DNA of 31,607 bases, from positions 1 to 31,607 of IMG/VR virus record IMGVR_UViG_3300037011_000258; one strand, 5' to 3'. Under the pieces are notes generated by a model. It was not told the DNA's origin. It searched no databases and was given only the letters and a program-made list of their open reading frames with translations. Positions 7,040-14,068 of the stretch are shown piece by piece. Both the position numbers and the translations under genes were made by a program. Position 1 is the stretch's first letter, and the number at the start of each line of letters is the position of its first letter. The stretch is from a virus.

Positions 7040-8626
7040 CTACTTGCGGGGCTCGATCCCTGCCAGCTCCTGCATCTTCTGGAGGGACACACCCAGGCCG
7101 TTCCAGTTCTCCGTCCCGACCCTGGACCGGGTGGGCGGGGCTTCCTCGTTGAGCGCCGTCGTCTCGACGCTGCCGCTGCCCACCGTGTGGCGGACGCGCG
7201 CGCGCACCTCGTCGAGCGACTCCTGCGTGCGAACCGGCTCGCGGTACTGCGCGAGCACGCGGTCCACATCCTCCTTGGACTGGGGGTTCACCGACTCCAT
7301 CAGCCCCCGGACCTTGACCGCCTGCGGGTGGTTCGCCAGCAGGCTCTCGGTGTAGACGCGCAGCCCCAGCTCCTTGTTGACGGAGAGGGACTTCTCCAGC
7401 GCCTCGGTCAGCTTGTCGACCTTGCTCTGGAGCTTCTGCTCCTCGGCCTTGACCGCCGCGACCTCGCGGTCGCGCCGCTGCTGCTCGGCGGCCTCGGTCT
7501 CGCGGCGCTTGGTCAGCTCCTCGCGGATCGAGTCCAGCTTCGCGCCGATGGCCTCGGCCTTGGGGTACGCCTTCACGTCCCCCACCATCTTGCGGAGCAG
7601 CGCCGCGTCGGGGTCGCCCGCCAGCTTCTGCTCCAGGTACAGCTTGTAGCCGACCTCGCGCGCCACCGACTCCAGCTCGGTGAGGTCCGCTTCGAGCTGC
7701 TGGACGCGCAGATCCCGCTCCACCACCGTCTGGCGGATCTTGGCAATCTCCGCATCCTTCTGCTTGACGACCGACTCGGCGTCCTCCGGCAGGATGAACG
7801 GCCGGAGCAGCGACTTCACCTGCTCGACCACCTGCCGCGACGCGGCCACCGCCGGGTCCGCGAGGAACTCGCCGCGCACCTGCTCGCGCAGCTCGTTCTT
7901 CAGCTTCCCGACCGCCTCGGTCATGTCGTGGGTGAACGCCTCCTTGAGAGACGCCTGGGACTGCGCCTCGGCCTCGGCCTTGGCCGCCTCCAGCTTCTTC
8001 GCCCACTCGGCCGCGAGTTCCTTCTCGCGCTCCTGCGTGAGCTGCTCGACGAGCGCGGGGTTGGCCGCCCGGAGGGACTCTACCGTCACGTCCTTGAGGT
8101 CCATCTCGGTCTCCTCGTACACGACCTCGGGGTAGGCGGTCGAGTCGGCTGGCTCCGCCACGAAGTCGAACGTCACCAGGCGGTAGTCGTCCTGCACGAC
8201 CTCCTCGCCCTTCTCGTTCGACTTGGTGGAGCCGTACCCACGCGAACTGACCCCGATCTTGGCTCCGCTCTGGAGCAACGCCTTGAGGTTCTTGCCCCGA
8301 TCCGTGTCCAGGGGCTCCGCCTCGCCCACGAGCACATCACCATCGAAGTGCAACCCGGTGATGAGGTGCGAAACCCGAGTGAGTTGCGTGCGCCCGTCAG
8401 CCGGGTGGTCCAGCTCCCCGAGCACCTGCCGCTCCTTCAGGGGCTTGACGAGGCGCTTGAGTTCGCGCTCCATCAGGCCCCTGGTGTAGAGCCGCTTGTT
8501 CTCGGTGGGACGGTCGGTACGGGCAAACTCCCCCCTCACCAGCAACTTGCCGCCCTCGCCCGCTTCAACGAGTTGAAGCTGGATCGGGGTGGTGTCGATG
8601 AGAAGCTGCCGCGCCATCTGGGCCAT
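7040..8626 (-). CDS. Prohead protease fused to coiled-coil scaffold (gp21+gp22-like)
   Basis: This 528-residue protein has two parts. Residues about 10-165 are a gp21-type (S80) prohead protease: a GEFARTDRPTENKRLYT segment, LGELDHP with the likely catalytic His at about 74, AKIGVSSRGYGS with the nucleophile Ser at about 127/128, and TFDFVAEPADSTAYPE. Residues about 180-455 are a long charged helical region rich in Glu/Lys/Ala/Leu, predicted coiled coil, like a scaffolding core protein (gp22 role). The protease normally cleaves scaffold and capsid precursors during head maturation, then itself. Here it is fused to its likely scaffold substrate. An upstream in-frame GTG at 8641 lacks an SD; the ATG at 8626 is preferred. 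Confidence 0.8.
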   Translation of the reverse strand: MAQMARQLLIDTTPIQLQLVEAGEGGKLLVRGEFARTDRPTENKRLYTRGLMERELKRLVKPLKERQVLGELDHPADGRTQLTRVSHLITGLHFDGDVLVGEAEPLDTDRGKNLKALLQSGAKIGVSSRGYGSTKSNEKGEEVVQDDYRLVTFDFVAEPADSTAYPEVVYEETEMDLKDVTVESLRAANPALVEQLTQEREKELAAEWAKKLEAAKAEAEAQSQASLKEAFTHDMTEAVGKLKNELREQVRGEFLADPAVAASRQVVEQVKSLLRPFILPEDAESVVKQKDAEIAKIRQTVVERDLRVQQLEADLTELESVAREVGYKLYLEQKLAGDPDAALLRKMVGDVKAYPKAEAIGAKLDSIREELTKRRETEAAEQQRRDREVAAVKAEEQKLQSKVDKLTEALEKSLSVNKELGLRVYTESLLANHPQAVKVRGLMESVNPQSKEDVDRVLAQYREPVRTQESLDEVRARVRHTVGSGSVETTALNEEAPPTRSRVGTENWNGLGVSLQKMQELAGIEPRK

Positions 8627-8641
8627 TAGTAGTACCGCCAC

Positions 8642-8813
8642 CTGAAGTTGGATCTGAAGCCCGTGTCCTTCAACTGCGATTGCGACCCGGGCCGCTGAGT
8701 CACCGTTCTCGTCTTCCGGGCGAAGGGGCTCTTTTCGGCGCCTATCAGCTCACGACGACCACTCTGGTAGGCTGTCCGCCGGTAGCGCCATGCCTCTTGT
8801 TGTTGCGCTACCG
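8642..8813 (-). other. Non-coding gap of about 170 bases in head operon
   Basis: This is the largest gene-free stretch in a densely packed window. All three minus-strand frames lack a start with an SD that gives more than about 13 codons, and the open frame crossing it has no start codon inside the gap. It contains the inverted repeat at 8781-8812 and short repeated CTTCAG motifs near 8650. No convincing -35/-10 pair is visible. It may hold an RNA structure or processing site that sets the ratio of core protein to protease-scaffold and capsid. Confidence 0.5.
8781..8812 (-). repeat. Perfect 8-bp inverted repeat behind core gene
   Basis: GGTAGCGC and GCGCTACC, separated by 16 bases, lie directly after the TAG of the charged core protein. 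A stable RNA hairpin can form. It is not followed by a T-tract on the minus strand, so it is not a classic intrinsic terminator. An mRNA 3'-end stabiliser, attenuator or protein-binding site is possible. Confidence 0.6.
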
Positions 8814-9743
8814 CTACTGAGGGTCGCCCGCCCCCTCCTTCTTCTCCTTCTTCTCGGCCTTCTCCGCCTTCTCGGCCTTCTCCTTCTTCTCGGCCTCGGA
8901 CTCGGGCTCGGCCTTGTCGTCCTCCTCCTCCAGGTCGGCCAGGATCTCCAGGCCGTCGAGCAGGGTGGACATCATCTTCTTGAAGTCCTCGTCGATGGCG
9001 TCGGCGTCGACTTCCTCGTCGAGGCGGGCGCACTCGTCCAGCTCCTCGGCGCTCTCGCCGGCGTCCTCGGCCAACTGCCCGAGCACCTCGGCGGCCTCGG
9101 ACAGCTCCAGGTCGTTGTCCTCGACGGCCCACTCCGCGAACACGCGGTGCAGGATGTCGGAGATCATGGCGACGTTGGCGAAGCCCTTGACCACGTCGTT
9201 GTCCTCGTCCTGCGCCATCCCGCCGAGGATGCCACCGACCTCCTCGATGAGCTGGGCGACGCGGTCGAGGCCCGCGAAGCCTTCGTGCTTCCCCGCCGGG
9301 CGGGCGGCCTTGCGGAGGCTCAGCCGCTTCCCGCGCAGCGGGCGGCCGTGCAGCCGGGCCTTCGCCACCTTGTACTTGCGGAGGAACCGCTTGCCCTTCG
9401 CCGAACGCCGGAACTTCTTCGACGACTTGGCGAGCTTGGACCGCTTGCGGCGCCGCTTGATGCGCGACTTCCTGCGCGCCATGCGGGCCTTCGCGCTCTT
9501 GTCGATCTTGATGAAGCGCGCCTCGGCCACCGGCTCGCCCTCCGGCGCGGCGTCCTCCTTCTTCTCCGCCTTCTTCTTCTTCTCGGCGGCGAGGGCGGCG
9601 TCGTCCTCCTCGTCCTTCGGCTTGGGGGCCACCGGGGGCTCGTGCTCCTTGCCCGGAGTGGTGGCCTTCGCCTCGGTCTGCGGCTGGAGGCCCAGGGCCT
9701 CCATGTCCTCATCGAGAGTGGTGAGCCGAACGATCTGACCCAT
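8814..9743 (-). CDS. Putative prohead core / internal head protein, polyampholyte
   Basis: This 309-residue protein has extreme charge segregation. Residues 1-75 are acidic/Lys/Pro-rich and likely disordered. Residues about 82-150 are a very basic Arg/Lys block (KSRIKRRRKRSKLAKSSKKF, then RSAKGKRFLRKYKVAKARL). Residues about 155-275 are acidic and helical. The C-terminus is a (K/E/A)-repeat (EKAEKAEKAEKKEKKEG). No enzyme motif is seen. It sits between portal and prohead protease, where T4 encodes small core proteins gp67 and gp68, so an internal scaffold or DNA-contacting head protein is likely by position. The basic block could neutralise packaged DNA or bind the acidic scaffold. The start is supported by GGAGGAG 7 bases before the ATG. 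Confidence 0.72.
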   Translation of the reverse strand: MGQIVRLTTLDEDMEALGLQPQTEAKATTPGKEHEPPVAPKPKDEEDDAALAAEKKKKAEKKEDAAPEGEPVAEARFIKIDKSAKARMARRKSRIKRRRKRSKLAKSSKKFRRSAKGKRFLRKYKVAKARLHGRPLRGKRLSLRKAARPAGKHEGFAGLDRVAQLIEEVGGILGGMAQDEDNDVVKGFANVAMISDILHRVFAEWAVEDNDLELSEAAEVLGQLAEDAGESAEELDECARLDEEVDADAIDEDFKKMMSTLLDGLEILADLEEEDDKAEPESEAEKKEKAEKAEKAEKKEKKEGAGDPQ

Positions 9744-9768
9744 CGGATTTCTCCTCCTACTCCGTCAA

Positions 9769-10713
9769 CTACTGCGAGTCACGGAGCTTCGCGGCCATCC
9801 GCTCCACGAAGCGGCCAGCCACCTCGTAGTCGAACATCTCCGTCACCAGCGCATCGTACAGTTCACCCAAGCACGACACGCAGCCGAGACGCTTCATGCC
9901 CTCGTCGATGATGCTCTGCACGCCCCGCAAGTCGCCCACCAAGTCCTCGGAGAACGACTCGAAGATGCCCAGCACCGAATCCTCACCCAACCCCCGGAAG
10001 TTGCTCTCCAGGGTCAGGGCCTGACGCGCCGACGCCTCGACCAAGTCCGCCAGCAGCACCGCGCGCTCGGCCAGAGCGGTCATCTTCGCCGTGACCAGCT
10101 CGCGGTAGGTTTCCAGCTTCGTTTCGGGGATCGAGCCGTTGTAGAGCTGCTTGAACTGGGGGTGGAGACGGTCGGACTCCAGCTTGGCGAGGTCGCTCCA
10201 CAGGAAGCGCCGGATCTGCGAGCCCTGCTCCTGGTACAGCCGCTTCCACGCGCGCGGCGCGTGCGCGGCCACCACCAGCGACTCGGTGATCTGCTTGGCC
10301 GAAGCCGGGGTCCGCTCGCCCATGAAGGGAGCCAGCCCCCGGAGTTTGGCTTCCGCACGGGCCGTGTCGCCCCGCAGGAAGCTCTCGACTACCTCGCCCA
10401 TCTCCTGCTTCACGAAGGCGTCGAGGTTCTGCTCGGTCACCATCGGCAGCGCCAGCGGCTCGTGGGACACGATCTGCACCCGGCCGCCCTTCTGCTCCTC
10501 GAACCGGATGCGCGCGAAGCGCCCATCCACCGAGGCGACTACCGCGTGACCAGGGAACGTCCCGAGTACCCGCGCCGGCACGTCCTTCGCCCCGAAGATG
10601 CGCTCCCCCTCGGTCTGAAGGGCCTCGTCCAGCCGGGCCACGAGGTGCTCGTAGCTCCCGTGCAGGATCTGCCGAACTGCGTCCGTGGGGACGAACCCAA
10701 AGGGCGTGCTCAC
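9769..10713 (-). CDS. Conserved-position head-module protein of unknown function
   Basis: This 314-residue soluble, mostly helical protein starts at GTG. The N-terminal third is alpha/beta with a small beta-domain-like run (ARVLGTFPGHAVVASVDGRF, then ARIRFEEQKGGRVQIV). The rest is helical bundles (residues about 95-310). Two cysteines lie close together near residue 280 (CVSCLG). I recognise no family. It lies between portal and the core protein, so it probably serves head assembly, as an internal virion protein or portal partner. It has a weak SD; its promoter (10723-10752) ends so close to the GTG that its mRNA from there would be nearly leaderless. Confidence 0.72.
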   Translation of the reverse strand: MSTPFGFVPTDAVRQILHGSYEHLVARLDEALQTEGERIFGAKDVPARVLGTFPGHAVVASVDGRFARIRFEEQKGGRVQIVSHEPLALPMVTEQNLDAFVKQEMGEVVESFLRGDTARAEAKLRGLAPFMGERTPASAKQITESLVVAAHAPRAWKRLYQEQGSQIRRFLWSDLAKLESDRLHPQFKQLYNGSIPETKLETYRELVTAKMTALAERAVLLADLVEASARQALTLESNFRGLGEDSVLGIFESFSEDLVGDLRGVQSIIDEGMKRLGCVSCLGELYDALVTEMFDYEVAGRFVERMAAKLRDSQ

Positions 10714-10722
10714 GATGCCTGC

Positions 10723-10752
10723 ATCCTACGCGACCCCCAAGAAGGCTGTCAA
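10723..10752 (-). promoter_or_regulatory. Promoter with perfect -35, near-leaderless start
   Basis: On the minus strand, TTGACA (10752-10747) is followed after 18 bases by TAGGAT (10728-10723). The GTG of the 314-residue gene begins only 9 bases after the -10 box, so a normal start site near 10716 would leave a leader of about 3 bases. The region after the portal stop is unusually A/T-rich for this genome (10757-10767). This promoter would let core, protease and capsid genes be transcribed independently of terminase and portal. Confidence 0.6.
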
Positions 10753-10767
10753 CCCCTTATTTTTAAG

Positions 10768-13707
10768 CTACCTTCTACCCTGCGAAGTTCCAGCCAAATC
10801 GTGCAGCATCCCGCCGATCTCCTTCAGCCGGGCTTCCAGCCGCCGATCCCCCTGGAGCAGCTTCTCCAACTTCCCCTCGGCCCGCTTCTCCGTCTCGCGG
10901 TGCGACCCCCGGAACAACTCCTGCTCGGTGATCGGCCCCTTCTTCCGCAACCGCCCCCGCTGCCGCGTCTCCGTCACGAAAGCTGCCGCCAGCCGCCGCT
11001 TCGACTCCTCCGGGGCACCCGCCTCGTCTTCGGGAGGGGGCTCACCCTCGGCCCCCGGCGGAGGACCGAACTGGTCGTTGATGTCCGCCTCGGCCTCGGC
11101 TTGGGCCATCGACATCTTCTTCTGCGCGGCCGACTCCGCCTCGCTCTGCGTTTCGGAGTCGCGCATCACGTCGCCCTTGCGCTGCTTGATGATGGTCTCG
11201 ACCTCCGTGTCGTTCAGCCCGAACACGTTCGTCAAGATCCAGTTGAGCGACACGAAGTCCCGCATCCGGTTGGCGAGGTCCGCCCGTGCGTTCCGCACTT
11301 CAAGCTGCGCCAGCTCGAAGATGCTGGAGGGGACCGTCATCACCAAGTCCCACTCGGTCGCCTCGGGGTCGATGTTCAACGCCGACAGGTGGACGCGCCC
11401 GACCTTCGCCATGCCGGTGCGGATGGCCCGCTGGAGGCGCAGCACTGTCCGGGCGAAGCGCACGTCCTCCGAGGACAGCACCGCGCGCGCGACGCCCTCC
11501 TCCTGCCCCATGTACGCCTTCGGCACCTTGATGGCGGCGAACAGCTTGTCGCGGAAATACTCGATGTCGTCCATGTGCTGCCAGGACGGACTCCCGAGCA
11601 CCTCGATGCGGGTGCCGTCAGCCCCGGCCCGGGTGGGCACCCAGAAGTCGTCGTCCTGGGACAGCGGCTCCCACTTGAGGTCGAGCTTCCCGGTGGTGGG
11701 GTTGTAGAACTTGCGCTTCTTGTGCTGCTGCCGGATGCGATTGACCTGGGCCAGCGCCTCGTGGGGCGGGAGGTCACCCACGTCCACGTAGAAGGCGTAC
11801 CGCTCGGGGGCGCGCTGGAGGCGGAAGATGAGGGCGGCGTCTTCAAGGAGCATCAGCCGCTTCCAGATCCAGCGGGCGGGCTCCAGCACCGAGTAGCCGT
11901 AGAGGCTGCGGCGGTGCTTGCCGCGCAGGCGGAAGTGGGTCACCTCCCAGCCTTCCAGCGCCGCGATCTTCTCCAAGCCCCCGAGCCCGGCGCTCTTGCC
12001 GAGGTTCCCTTGGGCCTGCGCCGTCCGCATCGCCAGGATCTGCTGGAACTCCTGCGGGGAGTTGTGAACTACCACTCCGTCCGCCAAGAAGTTGTGGGCC
12101 TCGTCGTCAACCTCCAGATCGTAGACCTCCGCGTCCTCATAGTAGGAGATGCTGAGAACGCTCTCAGCCACGAAGGACTGCTCGAACTTCCGGTCGCTGT
12201 AGGTGACGTTGAAGCAGGGGAGCTGCGACCGGATGGCCTTCCCGTTGACGACCGTGCCCGGCTTGCGCTGCCGCCGCCCGATGTTGCCGCAGTAGTACCC
12301 CAGACCGTCGATCAGGTTCTTCAGGTCACGAGCAAGGTCGTAGTTGGCGATCTCGAAGTGGTGCCTGAGCTGCCGCGACGGCTGATGGTTCACCCAACCG
12401 TCAGCATCCATGAACCCCGTCAAGAAGGCTTCACGGTGCTCCTCGGGGAGCCCGTACACCCACCCCGGCACCCGCTTCTTGTCGCAGCCAGGAATCCATC
12501 CCAGCGCCAGCAAGAGCCGGGACAACTGCACTGAATCCGCACGAGAGGCGTATCCGTCCCGAACCTCAACCACCGTAGGCTCGACCCCCAACGCACGGAA
12601 CAGCCCGTCGTAGTAGTCGTTCAGCTCGGGGTAGACCCCACGCGCAAACGACACCCTGCGAGGCTCCAGCCACCCATCCCCCAGCAGGAACCCGAACAAC
12701 CGGCAGAAGTCCGGCGTGGGGCGCGAGGGCAGGTCGAGCTTGGTCGGGGAACCCCTGTCACCCCACTCCTGCGTGAACGGGTCGTTCTTCCAGATGGCCG
12801 ACCACTCCGGCACCTCGCCCTTGGTCATCCGGGTGCCGATCACCAGCTTCGACGTGCGCGTGTAGTCGATGTTCCGCTTCTCCCCCTGAAAGCGGACGAT
12901 CTTCAGATCCTTGACCTTCACCCACGACCGCGCCCCGTCGGCCTCAACCAACACCGGGTGGTCCTCGGTCAGATGAACCTCGCGGTGCAACGTCCGCACC
13001 TTGAACACACGCTTGGTGCCGTTGGTGTGGCGCTTCTTCACGCGCAGCGGGACCGGGCGGTCGTCCTTGTACCCCAGCACCACCTTCCCGTCCTCGAACT
13101 CCTGAATCTCCCGCAGCCCGTCCACCCCCCACACCCGCGAACCGCGCGCGAGGCAGTAGCCGAACCGCCCCTTGAAGTCCTGCACGAAGCCGAACAGCTC
13201 CCCCTTCGGCCCCTCGATGCGGCGGACGGTCGGCGGCGGCAGGAAGTTCAGGCCGCGCACCCCATCCTGCGTGACCAGGATCTCCTCGAAGTCGTTGCCG
13301 TACTTGACGAGGGTGCGGGCAATCTCCCACACGTCCTCGTCGGCGCGCAGCGTCCGGTGGTACAGGTCGTCGAGCAACTGCTCGATGTTGCGGTCCCGCG
13401 CCTCGACCCACAGCGTGCGCTTGAGCTGCGTGTCGGGAACCGTGGCGTCGTCGGCGTAGATGTCGATGGCGGCCGACAGCTCGGGGTAGTCGTCCATCTC
13501 CTCGTAGTCGACGAAGCGACTGAGGAGGTCGTGCTCCAGCCGCAGGTAGTCGGAGATGACATCGTACCCGTACGCCTGGAGGATGTCGAAACCGCTGACC
13601 GGATAGCTGGAGGCCGAGGCCCCCTTCGCCATCTGGTAGGCGAGGTTCTCCTTGTCGGCCTTGAAGAACTCGCGGATTCGCTTGCCAACGTCCGATACCC
13701 AGCCCAC
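10768..13707 (-). CDS. Portal protein (gp20-like) interrupted by an intein
   Basis: This 979-codon precursor contains a 614-residue portal protein and a 365-residue intein (residues 185-549). The portal forms the dodecameric channel at the head vertex through which DNA is packaged. N-extein features include YGYDVISDYLRLEHDLLSRF, then EMDDYPELSAAIDIYADDAT, typical of gp20-type portals (acidic PELSAAIDIYADE block). The C-extein holds RWIWKRLMLLEDAALIFRLQ, then RAPERYAFYVDVG, then SQDDDFWVPTRAGADGTRIE, also gp20-like. The C-terminus is acidic then basic. The start is GTG with GAGG a few bases upstream, one base after the preceding stop. Splicing would join FGY to SPQEF. It follows TerL and a small gene in the usual packaging order. 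Confidence 0.85.
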   Translation of the reverse strand: MGWVSDVGKRIREFFKADKENLAYQMAKGASASSYPVSGFDILQAYGYDVISDYLRLEHDLLSRFVDYEEMDDYPELSAAIDIYADDATVPDTQLKRTLWVEARDRNIEQLLDDLYHRTLRADEDVWEIARTLVKYGNDFEEILVTQDGVRGLNFLPPPTVRRIEGPKGELFGFVQDFKGRFGYCLARGSRVWGVDGLREIQEFEDGKVVLGYKDDRPVPLRVKKRHTNGTKRVFKVRTLHREVHLTEDHPVLVEADGARSWVKVKDLKIVRFQGEKRNIDYTRTSKLVIGTRMTKGEVPEWSAIWKNDPFTQEWGDRGSPTKLDLPSRPTPDFCRLFGFLLGDGWLEPRRVSFARGVYPELNDYYDGLFRALGVEPTVVEVRDGYASRADSVQLSRLLLALGWIPGCDKKRVPGWVYGLPEEHREAFLTGFMDADGWVNHQPSRQLRHHFEIANYDLARDLKNLIDGLGYYCGNIGRRQRKPGTVVNGKAIRSQLPCFNVTYSDRKFEQSFVAESVLSISYYEDAEVYDLEVDDEAHNFLADGVVVHNSPQEFQQILAMRTAQAQGNLGKSAGLGGLEKIAALEGWEVTHFRLRGKHRRSLYGYSVLEPARWIWKRLMLLEDAALIFRLQRAPERYAFYVDVGDLPPHEALAQVNRIRQQHKKRKFYNPTTGKLDLKWEPLSQDDDFWVPTRAGADGTRIEVLGSPSWQHMDDIEYFRDKLFAAIKVPKAYMGQEEGVARAVLSSEDVRFARTVLRLQRAIRTGMAKVGRVHLSALNIDPEATEWDLVMTVPSSIFELAQLEVRNARADLANRMRDFVSLNWILTNVFGLNDTEVETIIKQRKGDVMRDSETQSEAESAAQKKMSMAQAEAEADINDQFGPPPGAEGEPPPEDEAGAPEESKRRLAAAFVTETRQRGRLRKKGPITEQELFRGSHRETEKRAEGKLEKLLQGDRRLEARLKEIGGMLHDLAGTSQGRR
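12061..13155 (-). mobile_element. Portal intein with in-frame LAGLIDADG endonuclease
   Basis: This self-splicing element covers portal codons 185-549. It begins with Cys1 (CLARGSRVWG). It has the block B motif HLTEDHPVLV around residue 250 and ends with the C-terminal blocks AEVYDLEVDDEAHNFLADGV then VVHN, followed by Ser as the +1 nucleophile. Between the halves are two LAGLIDADG motifs in the same frame: LFGFLLGDGWL (about 337-347) and FLTGFMDADGWV (about 428-439), marking a homing endonuclease. All splicing residues (Cys1, block B His, penultimate His, terminal Asn, +1 Ser) are present, so activity is expected. It is a conventional large intein, unlike the one in TerL. Confidence 0.92.
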
Positions 13708-13708
13708 G

Positions 13709-14068
13709 TCACCCTCGCATCTTCAAGTGCTCGACGAGGGCGAAGACGAAGTCCTCGGGCACTTGAGCTACCGTCTTGGCGATCAGTTCGCACAGCTCGT
13801 GGGGCAGCTCCTCCAGGTCGGCGTAGTCCGCCGGGCGCAAGGCCCGCGCGAGCAGCTCGTCACCGATGACCCGCGCACACACCACCCCAAGGTCGTGCAT
13901 GATGGGCTGAAGGGGGAGGTCTTCCACCACTCGTTGAGCAATCGCCACCGTCGCGGACGAGGGCATGTTGAGCACCCTCGCCGTAGTCGTCACTGCAACT
14001 GCCCCCTCCGTCTGCGGAGGGGACAGAATCTGCTGAAGCTCGCGCAGCGTGTGGATGCGGCCCATCAT
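13709..14068 (-). CDS. Small protein between terminase and portal, unknown
   Basis: This protein of up to 119 residues is mostly helical. It contains RIHTLRELQQILSPPQ, a Thr/Ala-rich strand and a helical C-terminal half (LEELPHELCELIAKTVAQV, then PEDFVFALVEHLKMRG). Its ATG directly follows the TerL stop (TAGATGATG). GAGG is 3 bases from the first ATG and 6 from the second, so the real start may be 14065. No family recognised. Position in the packaging cassette suggests an assembly accessory protein. Confidence 0.7.
   Translation of the reverse strand: MMGRIHTLRELQQILSPPQTEGAVAVTTTARVLNMPSSATVAIAQRVVEDLPLQPIMHDLGVVCARVIGDELLARALRPADYADLEELPHELCELIAKTVAQVPEDFVFALVEHLKMRG

Noticed and set aside
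5489-8629. A 1046-codon plus-strand open frame opposite the capsid and protease genes
   Set aside because: It is an antisense shadow of GC-rich coding DNA: low-complexity Arg/Leu/His composition, no SD, and it overlies two recognisable minus-strand genes.
8781-8812. Intrinsic terminator at the inverted repeat after the core gene
   Set aside because: No T-tract follows the stem on the minus strand, and the gene downstream belongs to the same head module.
8626-9132. A 168-codon minus-strand frame spanning the gap between core and protease genes
   Set aside because: Its N-terminal part is a frame shadow of the charged core protein, and within the gap itself this frame has no start codon.
10162-12534. 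A 790-codon plus-strand open frame opposite portal and the 314-residue gene
   Set aside because: It is a shadow of clear minus-strand genes with portal and intein motifs, has no credible domain, and its composition is skewed to Leu/Arg/His.
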